Part shown: piece after piece, positions 1 to 11,968 of the stretch | Layout of the letters: each line of letters starts with the position of its first letter | Numbering within the stretch: position 1 is the stretch's first letter | Origin: Girardia tigrina | Lineage: Eukaryota > Platyhelminthes > Tricladida > Dugesiidae | Direction: 5' to 3' | Assembly: GCA_001938485.1 (NCBI GenBank) | Contig: MQRK01206548.1 | Location: 32,230 to 96,229 of the forward strand | Length of the DNA: 64,000 nucleotides | Notes under the pieces: generated by a model | The model's input: only the letters and a program-made list of their open reading frames with translations | Told to the model about the DNA's origin: nothing | Databases searched by the model: none | Program-made: the position numbers and the translations under genes

Positions 1-1061
1 GGTATAAAATTTCGCACATGTCTAGAAAAAAATTATTTTCCTCTTTTTAGTGCATTGGTAATGCTTGAAAAACGTGGTTGTTTTTATAAAAAATTTTTTT
101 TATTAATAATATTATTTTTGATGTTTTGAAATGCAGAATTATGCTAACAAGACAAAATGTGTGAAATTCTGATTTCCCGTTAAACAAATACAAAATGATA
201 TATTAAAACAAATAAGATTTCCATAGCCTTTATAGTTTCTAATTTAACCATTAAAAAATTTCATTAAAATATGCTGCCTTTTTCTGGTATATTCTGGATA
301 CTTAGTGGTCCAGCCACGTAAGTGTATCAGTCAAATGTTATTACTGTGATATTACATACATTGGAGTGCATTATCGCGATTGTGCAATGAATCTCGGAAA
401 TAATGAAAGTTGATCTGATATTATAAAAAAATATTACAAGCGGAAAATGTTTTCGGCTAATTTTTCCATGGTAGATCTGTTCTTGTAAAAACACTAAGAT
501 TATTTACAAATGTACCTCTGGTTAGAAGATTATTAATTTTTATATTTGTCTGCTGGTAACCTAATTAATTACAGACATCAACAAGTCATCATTCAGATCC
601 TTAGAGATTAGAGAAGCTGTGAAGAATCAAAATTGTCTTTAGACAATTTAGATCTTATCTCATCAACGGTAGATTTGCGCAACGCTAATACATCTCTCGT
701 TTTATATCTTCCGAATAATAATGAAATGAGGTAAAGCTAATTGTGGTTCTCACTATTCGGGTAATCTCGTCTCTTTGCTAAACGATACTCATTTGATGAT
801 AGTTTGTCTTCCGACAAAAGCGAAACATCAAATATCAGAAATTCGATAATTAACATTTCTTTTTTAAAATTTATAAATCTTAAACTGATAAATTATTTGG
901 TATAATTAAAGGAAAAAATCTGTTAGAAATGTAATCTAATATTCGTATTTTAAATAAAATTTTTAATAATAATTCATGAGTTATTTTTCATTACAATAAT
1001 ATACAATAAATTAATTTAATATTTTCAACAATGTTTCAATTTATAAATTTTTAAAAGTTTT
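1..1061. other. AT-rich intergenic DNA, no gene seen
   Basis: No reading frame or conserved motif was recognised. Composition is strongly A+T-rich with many stops in all frames. It ends at the left inverted repeat of the mariner relic. Confidence 0.6.
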
Positions 1062-2151
1062 TTAGCTGTTCGGAAAGTTATTTCGTTTGTTTTGTTGAAA
1101 ATCAAACCTTATTTTTTTAGAGTATAAAAACATTTTTTAATTAAATATTCTTTGTTTTGGTCCAGTACTCTTTGCTATATTTCGAACCGGAGATTGATTC
1201 CACGCTCATAAAACTTGTGGTATTTGATGCCAAAAACTTTTTGCTTGAGTGAATTATGGAATTTGTTCATATGATCCTAGTACACTTCATAATTAATTTT
1301 AGTCTTTTCCGATGAAAGGTAAAAGGGGAACCCATCGAAAAGGCCATCAAACTCTTCGAATAACCTATTTTACTGAATATTAACCGTCTAAGTAGTTCAA
1401 GCTAGTTCATCGTTTTTTCTCAAAATTTTTTTATCATTTTTATAGAAAATCCTTTTCTAGGTGCTAGTAATGATTGGTTTCAGGTTTTTGATGTTTGAAA
1501 GCCAATCACAGTTGTAAATTTCATTCTGTAAGAATATGTTGAATCCATATCCCAAATTTCGGTATTAAACCAAGACGTTTTCTTCATCAAGAACTTTCGA
1601 ATTCGACAAATCGTACATTTCAGCATTCTCATCACTTCTTTTTGAGTGTTTTGCATTCATCAGTGCCTTTTTTCTTTAACCCTCAATGGGTCTGGTGCAT
1701 CTTCAAAATCAAAATTGTTGGAATACAATTTCGCAAACCAGTTTTATCAGTATTGTTCGGCCAATACATCTTCTTACCCACCAAATAGTAAAAAACACCA
1801 AATAGTAAAAAAAATAACACCTTGTCTTTTCAGTAGTAAAAAAGTTACTATGTCAAAAATGCTACATTTGGCAACAAAAAATAAATTTATTACCAGTTAT
1901 TATTTTGGATTTCTTATCATAGTTCAGTAAACGTTCTTATATCGAAATACAAATTTAATGAAAAAATAGTGTGCACTCGATTATGGCAAAAATTTGAATA
2001 TAGCAAAAGATTTTTTCATATGACTTTGAAATAGCCGAAGTTTGAATGTATAATGAATTTGAGACTTAAAAGAGTAGTTGGCGGTGAAAGAATATTTACA
2101 TTTAGGTCCTCTGTTTGGAAAAAAAACGAAATTACTTTACGAACAACCCAA
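1062..2151 (-). mobile_element. mariner relic, irritans-type, internally deleted
   Basis: Imperfect inverted ends are visible: TTAGCTGTTCGGAAAGT at the left (from about 1062) and, reversed, TTGGGTTGTTCGTAAAGT at the right (ending near 2151, followed by TA). These match the family's TIR form TTGGGTTGTTCGGAAAGTAA. Read on the minus strand, pieces of transposase appear in several frames: NNFDFEDAP near 1700 (helix-turn-helix/linker region) and KFYERGINLRFEI near 1200 (C-terminus, equivalent to the FY..GI..L..RW..V motif). At about 1.09 kb it is shorter than a full 1.3-kb mariner, and the D,D34D catalytic core was not found, so most of the middle seems lost. Stops and frame changes are many. A small open frame at 1646-1930 on the plus strand is antisense and not a gene. 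Confidence 0.72.
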
Positions 2152-2157
2152 TATATA

Positions 2158-2180
2158 ACATTATATTATATTATATTACA
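2158..2180. repeat. ATATT pentanucleotide microsatellite
   Basis: Several tandem TTATA units lie directly beside the right end of the mariner relic. The same pentamer recurs at 3345-3411, 6709-6740 and 20358-20396. Confidence 0.8.
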
Positions 2181-2759
2181 GTAGTGCAACTATTAGCAAC
2201 ATCACAGTTTGAGTGTAAACATTTATGAACAACACATGTGAGATATAAATTAATAATTTTAAATATTAAATGTAAACTAACTTAATAATTATTTTATATA
2301 ACATTTGGTTCAAAACATTCAAATAATTAACTCTCCAATGTAAATAAATATGACTTATTAAAATGCCAATTGTTTAAATAATTGGATTATCACGTGTATA
2401 TTTTGAATAATTAAATATATTTTTAGAATATAATTTTGCGTTATTATTTTCCCTAATAACACAAACATTTTCAGTCGTGATTTCTGCTGTAAGCGTTATT
2501 CTTGATTAATATGCTTTTTTAGCTATATTCAAATCTTTAAATTAATTAATGGTATAAGAATAATATTAACTTTTACATTCTCAAAATTTCATTGGATAAA
2601 AATACATTAAATAAATTTTAAAATAAGCATTAGTTTTTAAAATATATTAAATTCAATAATTTAAATTGTTTACTAAAAATATTATTAAAATTTATAATTA
2701 TAAAACCTTTAATTAATTAGTAATTAAACATTAATTTCATTAGATTAAAATAATTAATC

Positions 2760-2868
2760 AATAACATATCAATCCCATCTGATTAGAAGAATCACAAATC
2801 AAATCAGCATACAAACAACAAACTTACAACATTCTGAATTTTCCCTCACACCAACGTATGAGTTAAAT
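2760..2868 (-). repeat. Conserved head of the long-TIR family (isolated copy)
   Basis: Read on the minus strand this begins GTGTGAGGGAAAATTC and ends near TCTAATCAGATGGGATTGAT. This matches the family pattern GTGAGGAATATTTT...GTATGTTGATTT...TCTCCnAnCCAGATGG.AATTGATATTT seen at about seven other places. AT-rich DNA follows inward (toward 2450), as in other copies. No clear partner or inner reading frame was found, so this may be a solo end. Confidence 0.6.
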
Positions 2869-3344
2869 ATGAGTCGCACTTAACATGCTTATAGAGATAA
2901 TTAATACAAAAATGTTGTATAATTTATATAATAATTATACAAATAAAAATAATAGAAAAATCTTCAAATAAAACGTTTTCAATATTTTTTATTTAAAATT
3001 GTGGATAAAAAATTCCATAAAAACATGAAAATAATTTACAAATAACAATAAAAGAAATGATATATATTAAATATTACTTTAAATTTTGTTTTCATTGAAA
3101 GACAATCTAAATTCTAAAAAAACATATTGAAAGACGATAAGCTATTTTAATATGTTTTTATCGATTTCGAAAAAGATAATTCAGAGTAAATTGGCGAATA
3201 AAATTGTCATTACTTTTATTATTCTAAGATTAACATCTAAATTCAGACACATACTAAATAAATCACTAAGAATCAAATATCGAGTTTGTATTTATTTATA
3301 TTATTGTTAACATTTCCCCTAATTTCAAAAGGAGCCGCATTTGA

Positions 3345-3411
3345 CACCCCTGTAATATTATATTATATTATATTATATTGTATTATATTATATATATTAT
3401 ATTATAAATTC
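3345..3411. repeat. ATATT pentanucleotide microsatellite
   Basis: About twelve tandem TATTA units with a few substitutions, in otherwise AT-rich gene-free DNA spanning roughly 2180-4320. Confidence 0.85.
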
Positions 3412-4326
3412 AAGGTTTATAAATTTTATGTTCTTTACTGTTTCTATCTTTTGTTTTATTATTAAAATTGTATTTAAAAGATTTTATCCGACAATATTTT
3501 TGATTAAAATTTTCTATATTTACTCTTTTATATACCAAGTTAAAATTAAATTCCTCAACTTCATATTATTTGTAATGTCTCAACGCCTATTAAAATAATT
3601 TCTTAAAGATAATTGAAACGAAAATCACGTTCTTTATTTACATATTCCAAAATTGCAACATAATATTTTTAATTTACAAAAATTTAATTAAAAATATATT
3701 ATATTACGTTAAATTAAAATGTAATTTTAGATTAAGAAAATATTTTTTCTATAATTAAATTAAAATCAGCAAATTAAAATTTTTTCAATTTCCTTTTCAC
3801 TTAATATCTATTATGTTAGAAATAGGGTACTGTTTCGTGAACTCAGAATATTCGATTCACCTGGGCGGGTGCAAAAAAGATAATTCAGAGATCAAAAAAT
3901 TGGTGTGAATTGTTGGAGTTCTGGTTTGACAAATTGGATTTTGTAAAGAATTAACGACTTTAATTTATGGTATAACCAGTGAAATTTCAATCGTACTAGA
4001 CTGTTTATTGATAAATTTTGCAATGTATATTTTATCATATGATGTTTTATGTAGAAAATTTGTTTCAGATAAAAATGTCTGTCTAATAAAAAATGTGAAA
4101 TTTAGATTATTTTTAAAACAGATTAGCGTAAAAAAGAAATTTGATTAAAATAAGATAGAAAATGTTGATTTTGCTTTGACGAAGAAAAAAATGGGAAATT
4201 TGAATTGAAAATAAAAAACTGTGTTTTTGTTTCATGTGTTTTATTCTGGTTAATAAACAAATGGGCGATTATAATCGGTTCTACATATGAAATTGGGTTT
4301 TCGATTGCCAAAAAGTTTTTGAAAGA

Positions 4327-4638
4327 ATGCTCGAAAGTCGTTATTTGAGGTTGAAAACTGTAAAATACGCTGTTGAAAAATCGGGAAAGACGAACAGCGG
4401 TGTCCTTCGTCAGGTGTCGAAATCTACTGACCGAAGGAAAGTCATTTTAAAGAGGATTGAGAGTCTTAAAAAAATCAATAATTTTATGTCGAATGTTGCA
4501 AAAAATACTTGCATCGAAGACGTATGGGATAAAATGTTCGATACTAATCTTCAATCGAGTTTATTTAATATAAGAAGACTTTCATTATTTAAATCTAAAC
4601 GAATCAATTGTCATAAACTCATCAATCAGCGGTTTTAA
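4327..4638 (+). CDS. Unrecognised coding-like frame, possible LINE linker piece
   Basis: A 103-codon open frame starting at ATG 4327, rich in Lys/Arg (RRKVILKRIESLKKINNF). Around residues 50-70 the string FMSNVAKNTCIEDVWDKM resembles the segment between endonuclease and reverse transcriptase in some LINEs, where a helix is followed by ..S.. ..T....VW.K. That likeness is weak. A pyrimidine-rich acceptor-like site (TTTTCCCTCAG) lies just past the stop near 4650, and a second open stretch (4697-4945) follows. This could be two exons of an unknown gene, a LINE remnant, or chance. Confidence 0.25.
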   Translation: MLESRYLRLKTVKYAVEKSGKTNSGVLRQVSKSTDRRKVILKRIESLKKINNFMSNVAKNTCIEDVWDKMFDTNLQSSLFNIRRLSLFKSKRINCHKLINQRF

Positions 4639-4969
4639 TCATTTTCCCTCAGACTCTGTTGTTACTAGTACCGATCCAAAGATCAGTCATGTTACCTTGC
4701 ATGGAGATTTTCTAGAGAGATATGATCGATTCTCAAAAACCCGCCGAAGGGAGGTAAAAACTATTCGTCGCAACCACGCTCATTCTGCTATCAGGTACCT
4801 ATTATCATATGCTCTCCAATTAGGAGAACGACCAATACTTATACATTTTAATTCAAACTCTCAATGTTATATGTATACTTTATATACCACTTCCAAACTA
4901 AATCAACTACAAAAGAACATATTTATTAATCTTCATTTTACATAGAAGTAACATTCCCTCTTGTTGCTA

Positions 4970-6197
4970 TTGTGAGAAACATTTTAAATTTAGTATTTTG
5001 AAATCGATATGTTGAATTTGGTGTGTTTAATTTAGAATTTGGAAATAGATTGAAATTTCCTATTTTGAATGTTCGGGAGGATTAATTGTTTGAGCTTGAT
5101 TTACATTTTTAATAACAACATAAGATATTTAAAACTGTAAACTATAAAAATATAAAATATTTGTTTAAAAATTTTATTAAAGTAAATAACTTTAAACTGA
5201 ATTTTAGATCGATTAAATATTTTTAAATAAAATAATTTTTAGAAAAAATTAATGCAAAATTTATTAAAATAAAATTTTCAAAAAAATCTGAAAATAATTT
5301 AAATTTATGAAATGAAAATTTTTTCGAATAATAGTTTAAAACGAAATATTATCGAAAGTCTTATCAATTTAACCAGATGTTGAATTACGAAAGTTTGGGT
5401 ATCAGTGCTTTCCAAAGACGACACGCAATCAACGTTATTATTGATACAATCAACATGACTGACAATTCAGACGTTAAAGTCGCGAGTTTCGGAGACAATG
5501 ATTTATCCAGATCCGTCGTGTAGTGGAGGCCGCATTAGTTCAGGAGAAAGTGGGAGCAATCAACTAATTAGTAAAAATATTTTCAATCCATTAATATGTA
5601 ATAGTAGTATTTTTAATTATATTTGTGATAATATAAATAATAAATATAATCTTAATCGCACAATAACAAGTTTCAAAATGTGACATGGAGATTTTAGGCA
5701 CGGGCAGACCAAAAGTTGTGTGGCAACAAATGAAAGTGAATTTTATGTATTCAGAACACCAATTTGACTTTTAATATCTTTATTAACATAACAAGGATTG
5801 ATTATGCTCAAAACAATCTTTGTCAAAACTTTTGTACAATTGCAGTCTAACTAATTGCTTAATGACTTTAATCTTATTATTTTAACAAATGGAGAATTAC
5901 ACAAATTGTTAAAATATTTATTACAAATTTTATTGGTTAAAATTTAAATGATTATTAATTCTTTAAAAAATATTAATTCAATTTATTTATTTAAAAATTG
6001 TAAATAAAATAATTTAACTTATTTAAAATTTTACAATTATTTTAAATTAGAAATAAATTTAAACATTACATATTTTCAGATAATAAGAATTCAAATATTA
6101 ATCAGCTATCTGGTTAGAAGAGATACAATTCTAAATCCACATACAACATTCAACCACAAAACATCAAACATTCAAAATATTCCTTACACTGTTTTAT
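4970..6197. mobile_element. Long-TIR element, copy I
   Basis: A head on the plus strand starts near 4970 (GTGAGAAACATTTTAAATTT) and a head on the minus strand ends near 6197 (read inward: GTGTAAGGAATATTTTG). The two point at each other and enclose 1.2 kb. Inside the left head come about 300 bp of very AT-rich DNA and then a 22-codon frame at 5455. The right half has the head and the AT-rich part, but I found no matching inner frame. A Helitron, LINE or LTR origin is not suggested by anything seen. The inverted layout fits a non-autonomous DNA transposon with long TIRs. Ends and target duplication are not fixed. Confidence 0.45.
5455..5523 (+). CDS. Short Asn/Asp/Ser-rich frame inside long-TIR copy I
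   Basis: ATG at 5455 opens a 22-codon frame beginning MTDNSDVKVASFGDND. The same position in other copies of this repeat family carries an ATG followed by Asn/Ser/Asp-rich residues (5455, 10925, 13356, 14956-, 29761, 30581-, 59060-). The product is unknown. It may be the start of an exon, a remnant of a transposase leader, or chance conservation of repeat DNA. Confidence 0.25.
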   Translation: MTDNSDVKVASFGDNDLSRSVV

Positions 6198-6299
6198 GTA
6201 GCGAAAAGGTGTTGCTCTTTTTTATTTTTTGTATGAAAATTTTAGTATACTGACATGCAGAGATTTCAAAAACTTTATATCTATAACCTGAGGCAGGTA

Positions 6300-6700
6300 T
6301 ATTTGAATGTGTGAAGACAGAGGAGAAGTCACAATTGAAAACCACAATTCAAGACAGTTTTGTTTTACAATAATACCGTTTGGCTTAGCAGCAGCCATAG
6401 CAGCATTTTTGAAGTTGATGGCCGAAGTTTTTGGAGATATTTTTTGGACGAAAACATTAGTTGATTTGAATAACATCCTTAGAAACAGAAACGCGACATC
6501 TGAAAAAGTAAAGTATATATGATTCAAGCATTGGGACTTCAAATAAACGTAGGAAAAGGAGATGTGAAGCTTTTGGGCAAAATTTTGAATAAAAATATTT
6601 CAAGACAAACCCAGAAAAAATATGAGATATTTAAGATTTGGAGTAGCATAAATGCTTGAAAAACTTCGAAGTTTCCAGGGATGAGGAAACTATTACTGGT
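6300..6700 (+). mobile_element. Ty3/gypsy-type LTR retrotransposon fossil (reverse transcriptase part)
   Basis: The translated stretch shows the conserved reverse-transcriptase neighbourhood FTIIPFGLAAA and, downstream, a segment like the LG.I region that follows the palm domain in Ty3/gypsy pol. It is short, old and clearly broken. No LTRs were recognised at its sides. Remains may run on to about 7000. Confidence 0.6.
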
Positions 6701-8363
6701 TATAGTTTATATTATATTATATTAAATTATATTTATATATAATATGATATTAAACAAAAGGAAATGTTTTATACATGCTAGGCAACAATAACAAAACTAG
6801 AATTTCATGAAGGAAACATGGAATTCGTAAAAAGAGAAAATAGATCTACAGGTGCGAATAGATATGAAAGATCATACACAATCACCAGAAGAGCACTTGA
6901 TTGCAGCCTTGAAATAAAAAGGACGACTTGTTAAGGTCCTTCCATAACTAGAAATATACAATGGCTTTTAGAGACTCAGAAATGTTATTAAAATTTTTGA
7001 AACAATGTAAAATAAATATACCAATTAAAATGTAGAAAATTTATAATATATATAATTATTTGATGATTCTTAAAGAAATTTTAAAATTCATAAAATTTAA
7101 CAAAATTATTAAATAATTATTAATGTTCATGTAATTTAAAATTATAAAATTTTATTTAAAGTAATTATTAGAAAATGATAATAGAAAGTTTTAAATAAAT
7201 AAAATTTTGCGATATGATTAAATAGTCGCTAATATTAGCTTAAATTAAAATTGATGAAATTTATAACAGGTAAAATTTATAAAATGAAAATAAAGTCAAA
7301 TATTATAAGTATTTTTATTTATACCGGTTTAAGATTTATAAAACAAACTAATTCTCAAAAAAAAATTTTAAATATTTATGTTAATCACTTTGTTTGAAAA
7401 TATCAAATTTGTTTGATTATCAAATTTTTACCCTGTATCCCAATATTTTCTGCTATCTCGACAAGTTCACTCACTTGATTTTCTATTTCATTTAAATCAT
7501 ATTTAGCGATATCAGTATTTTTTGAAAATCCAAAATTTTTAAAGCACTTCTGTATAATTTCAGGTTATTGTATCGTATCTTATATCGTTCCAAGCACTAG
7601 ACAAAAATTTAATTGCATCAAAAATATTCATTTTCTCAGCGAGTTCAGATACATGCACTTTATCTTTATTTTTTTTAATAAAGTTAAAATCTGATATTTT
7701 CTGCAATATGCCTTTAAACTCCTTATGATCCCAGCATCGAGTTGTAACACACTGGTTAAATTAGGTAGGAAAAATTTTAGCTTAATATTTGTTAGTTTAT
7801 TTTCAGGATCAATTAATTGAACTGGTACATTATCCAGAAATAAAAGTATTTTTCTATTTCTTTTCTTAAAATATTCGTCCAATTCTCTAAGATACGAATT
7901 ATATAAGGTTGTAGTCATCCAGTCTTTTGAACGTGACCAATATTTAACATTTAACTTAGACAAATTAATATTTCTTAGATATCTAGGTAATTTTGATTTC
8001 CCTATTATAATTGGAGGGAGTTTTTCGCCCAATGCGGAACACGTTAAAGCAATTTTTAATTTGTCTTAAGCATGTTATCCACCTTTACAAATATCTCTAG
8101 ATCTAGACAATGTCGTATCCGGTAAGAATCTAAACATATATCCACTTTCATCTATATTGAATATGTCGGCAAAATCATAATCTTCATAAAACAACATTAA
8201 ATTTGATTTCCATTCTATATCAGTTTTAATTTCAGCTGCACCAGATTCCTCGCAAATTTTGTAACTTATAATATCATTCCTAGACTTTTACTTTTGAAGC
8301 CACCCTTCAGATGCCATAAATGTTCCGTCTTCAATACCAATTTTTTTGCTATTTTTAGCGCCT

Positions 8364-9467
8364 GGAGCGGAGAATTGCCAATTTGACCGAACATTTTATT
8401 TTTGCCAGTTTTAGAAATCAAAATAATTAAATAAATCAAATTTGATTAACAAATTAAATAAAAAGAAAATAAATAAATTAAATTAAATTAATAAAATATA
8501 ATTAAATAAATTAAATAAAGTTAATTGAAATTAAATTTAAGAAAAAGTAAATTAAATAAAAGAAATGTGTAAATAAGTAAATAAATTAAAATTTGATTTG
8601 GGTTTTGAATAAAGAACACAATTTGAGTTTGCCACTGTTACATTCGATAAATAATACTTCGTTGGATTTATGTAGGATCGATTTTCGAGAGTGTAAAATG
8701 AAATTATAATCACCAGAGATTTAATCGATTAATGTATGTGTGTCATTTTGTTGGAGTAGTAAAACAACTGGTGAGCCTTAATTTTGCATGTTAATCTTTC
8801 TGTCTCTGTGTGTATGCGTGTTGTGTGAATGTCTGAGTGCGTGTGTATGAATGTATTGTGAATGATATGTTAATTTGATTGGAGAATTGTGAGTGTGTGT
8901 ATTGAGTGGCTAGCTTTTGTATTTCGTCACAATTATCACAATTACAAAAAAAGTAAAAGTGTTCAATTTTCAAGTTCAATTATTAAAAACGATTTTCAAA
9001 GACGGTGGATTGCCATTGAACGGTCTTGCATTGCAGTGTCTGAATTTTTATGCCAATTTTTTAAAAAAAAACAATTAACAGTTTTCGGTGTCTTTGTGTC
9101 AATTCAATTTTTTCAATTCCAATTTTAAAAAAAAGGAAAAGTTTCATAAAAAATAAAAAGAAAAGATTAATGGATCTGATTTCTGGCAACCTTTTAAATT
9201 CGGACATTTCCGTAATCGATGAGCCACACGATCTGATTCGATTGAGCTTAAATGAGCGAATTTACGTTAAAATAAAAAACGATAGAGAATTACGATAGAG
9301 GCAAATTAAATGCTTTTGATTCACATTTAAATATGACTTTGAGTGATGTAGAGGAAATAGTGACGACTTTGGAGATTGATGATGAGACGCTAGAGGAAAT
9401 TCATAAAATGAAAGGCGATTATTACCGTTCTCTGTCCAAAACAACGTGGAGACACGGTTTCCTGTCA
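8364..9467. mobile_element. Insertion of about 1.1 kb inside Tigger, carrying LSm3 sequence
   Basis: The Tigger frame ..[20 protein letters not shown].. is exactly reconstituted if this block is removed. The block is flanked by the 7-bp direct repeat AGCGCCT (8357-8363 and 9468-9474), or 8 bp with one mismatch, which reads as a target-site duplication. Its left end (GGAGCGGAGAATTG..TTGACCGAACATTTT) recurs at 28842-28870. The right end is in the LSm3-like frame. No poly(A) and no inverted ends were seen, so the mobilising agent is unknown: a retrocopy without tail, a Penelope-like or LINE transduction, or a DNA element. Confidence 0.6.
9170..9467 (+). pseudogene. LSM3: LSm3 (U6 snRNA-associated Sm-like protein) copy, broken
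   Basis: LSm3 is a subunit of the LSm2-8 ring on U6 snRNA (nuclear splicing) and of the LSm1-7 ring in mRNA decay. ATG 9170 opens a frame with [20 protein letters not shown] (Sm1 motif), then DRELR. After four extra bases (9296-9299, creating a TAG) it continues [19 protein letters not shown] and [14 protein letters not shown], all near-perfect LSm3 signature. One further extra base near 9420 shifts the frame before the Sm2 motif, where VLCPKQRGD matches the family's LFVRGD. The last few residues fall at the insertion edge. There is no intron. The coding match is strong but two frame breaks are visible, so this is most likely a pseudogene. Assembly indels are the alternative. Full-length LSm3 is about 102 residues. 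Confidence 0.82.
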
Positions 9468-10100
9468 AGCGCCTCTTCTTGTAAAATAGGACCACTTATT
9501 GGATAACCCAATGACCTAGCATTGGCAAAACATCTCCATAAAATAATGTTCACGTCGCTTTGTTTAATTATTCTTGTTATTTTTAGTGACCTTCCGACTC
9601 TAGCTCTGCCATTATAATTTCTTTCTTTTCCAATGCTTTTTGAACTGTGCCTTTCAACACAGCGTATTCCTTTCCAGCAAACCTTATACTGTTTCTTTTC
9701 TCGACAAATTGTATGATTTTTATCTTTGCTTTCAAATCTATCTTTTTTCTTTCAATCTTTTTCGAGGAATTGCTCATTTTTATGAGTGTTAAAAAGGCCA
9801 ATCTTCCGTGTGACCCCCGGATATTTTTAAAATTTTAAAAAAATGCTTTTAAAAAAATATTACTTAAACAAATGATTTTTAATAATGATTTAAAATGATT
9901 TTTAATGAAAAAAACAAGGGTTATAATAACAAAATTTTGCTGATTTTCTTACTAGAACTGTACCTTATGGTGGTGTACCCAATGTAGAGAGGATTCCAAG
10001 TCATTTTAAGCAGTGAAATACAAAAAAAAATTTCCGTACCTTATATGGAGCTGTATCTTATATGGGGTGTACCTTATGTGGAGGTTTCACTGTACATCGA

Positions 10101-10116
10101 GAAACACACACACACA
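10101..10116 (+). repeat. CA dinucleotide run
   Basis: A short ACACAC tract just outside the Tigger terminus. The following 90 bp (10117-10205) are GC-richer than the surroundings but were not recognised. Confidence 0.7.
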
Positions 10117-10299
10117 ACCTCCCACTTCCATATCTCGAGAGACACTGACGCTATAGCAACCCAAACATAATCGCATCAGCGGGCAGTCGGTAGTTTCGGC
10201 CATCACATTAACGTGTTAAATATTATTACAAAATTCTCCTGAAATATCTATAAAAGATATATTGATATTTGTTCACATGAGGAGGTATATAATTTTAGT

Positions 10300-10993
10300 T
10301 CGCTGATCAAAATTTTAAGTTTAAAAAAAGATTATTTTGAATTAAAATCAAATTGAAAATTTAAAACATTATTTTAATAGAAAATTGAATTGATCAAAAC
10401 AGATAACAAATAAAACAATATGTTTAAAAATAATTTAAATCCGATTAAAAATCTTTATTAATATTTGTAAAAATGTATTTTCAAATTTTAAATTAATTTA
10501 ATGATTAAAAAATTAAATATTTACAAAATAAAAAATTGAATATTAAATATAACGTATTTTCAAAATTTATAAAATAATAAAATATTAAAAATGGTTTGAA
10601 AAAAAACAACACAAAATTAAAATACGGCATATAAGATTTCAGTTGAAAAACAATATTATAAAAACATTATAAAAGGATTAAAGTAAAATAAATTTAAACA
10701 TTAAATATTTTTTAAAAAATTAAATAAAAGTAAAATCATTTTGATAAATATTTTTTATTTAAAAACTTTAAAAAGTTGAATGTTATTTTTGATTTAATTG
10801 AAATTAAAAATTGATGAAAAATTATTTGAAAATAGAGATCAGCAGATTAAATATTAATTAAGGAAATAGTTGGAAAATTTGTTTGAAAGTTGTTTTATAA
10901 TAAAGATATAATTTGAGTTAAAAATGAATTCTGATGTTGACGTCACAAATACTTCTCACAGTTCAGAAATTCAGAAGTTAAAAATTTGGTAAA
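10300..10993 (+). repeat. Inner part of a long-TIR family copy (related to 59030-59500)
   Basis: The stretch 10780-10960 matches the reverse complement of 59030-59230 closely, for example GAGTTAAAAATGAATTCTGA in both, with AT-rich DNA before it. Each copy opens a short frame: MNSDVDVTNTSHSSEIQKL here (from about 10925), MNSDIDVATTSH at 59060 on the other strand. The conserved head of the family was not found upstream, where the Tigger end lies instead. Confidence 0.45.
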
Positions 10994-11589
10994 TTTAATA
11001 GTTATAATCCATATTTTCTTAAGTCTGATTAAACTTACATTATTGATTATTTGATTCGTTCTGATTCACTTTTCCGTGACGTTTATTATATTTTACTTTA
11101 TACTATTATATCTCCCAAATGAGAATATTATATTCTTAAAATTTATAAATTCTTCTAATAAGAATTATAGGTTTTTCAAAGAACAGATCCCATATTATGA
11201 ATTGAATTATTTTATAGGAATTAAAAATTTTAATAAAAATATTTAATCTTCTCAGTCTCCTCTGAAACGATAATCTCTAATATTATTTTACTTAAATTCA
11301 CATTTTTGTACTTCAATTGAGTATTATTATTAAATAAAATGTCTAATAAATTAAATATTTAATTATGAAATTAAAAAAAACATAAATTTATGTTATGTTC
11401 GAGTAGCATTTTTCGTTTTCTGATTTTTTATTGATGTTGTTTTCATAAAAAGAATAAATTTATATCTATAAAGAAAAAAAAATATTTACAGTGAAATTTA
11501 AATTATTAAATTTTAGTCTACAGATTAAGAAAGTTAGAAAACCATATCAAAAGAATAACAAATAATAACAAATGTTCCAACTATAGAAG

Positions 11590-11968
11590 TCGTAGTCACA
11601 TTTGATGCTCTTGGCGAGAATAATATTTTACCTCAGGAAGCGCAGCCTGTCATCGATTACTTCGAAGACACGTGGATTGGGTGTCCATGGGATCTTCAGG
11701 GTTGTCGTCCTCCAACGTTTGCATATGTAATGTGGAAGTGCTTTGATGGTGTTCTTCAAGGGCTAACCTAAACCAACAACAAGATCGAAGGATGGCACAG
11801 AGAATTCCAACAACTGATATCTGCAAGCCATCCCAATATCTGGAAATTTATTTCTGGTATCAAAAAAGAACAGAGTCTGAATGAGGTCTGCATAGAGCAG
11901 TATACAAGCGGCCAGGAACATGCTCGTCAAAGGAAAAAAATATCTGGAGAGTGCAGAAAGAAACAACA
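11590..11968 (+). mobile_element. MULE transposase C-terminal fragment
   Basis: The plus-strand translation from about 11610 contains PVIDYFEDTWIGCP, then MWKCFDGVLQGL, then TNNKIEGWHREFQQLISASH, PNIWKFISGIKKEQSLNE and IEQYTSGQEHARQRKK. This order (YFE..W.G, NN..EGWH..F, HP..WKFI..LK.EQ, I.Q...G) is the conserved end of animal Mutator-like (MULE) transposase-type proteins. One in-frame stop lies before TNNK. The piece ends abruptly at about 11968, where mariner sequence takes over in a different phase. N-terminal zinc finger and DDE core are absent. Confidence 0.72.

Larger units (their letters stand above)
7400..10092 (-). mobile_element. Tigger/pogo DNA transposon relic, interrupted
   Basis: The right terminus reads, on the minus strand, TA then CAGTGAAACCTCCACATAAG, a pogo/Tigger-type end. 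The subterminal motif ACCTTATATGGAG and its variants recur between 9960 and 10092. The N-terminal CENP-B-like helix-turn-helix is at 9776-9583 (KKIDLKAKIKIIQFVEK..). The frame then continues in another phase through [12 protein letters not shown] near 9480. After the insertion at 8364-9467 it resumes with KNSKKIGIEDGTFMASEGW (about 8350), NIDESG (about 8140, first catalytic Asp), ILLFLDN (about 7840, second) and TSVLQLDAGIIRS (about 7730, third). The tail KFLSSAW region lies near 7600. Family members run about 450 residues and 2-2.5 kb. Frameshifts and stops are scattered, so it is dead. No left TIR was found near 7400. Confidence 0.8.

Noticed and set aside
1646-1930. 94-codon plus-strand frame
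   Set aside because: Antisense to the mariner relic.
9262-9495. 77-codon minus-strand frame
   Set aside because: Antisense to the LSm3-like sequence and crossing the insertion edge.
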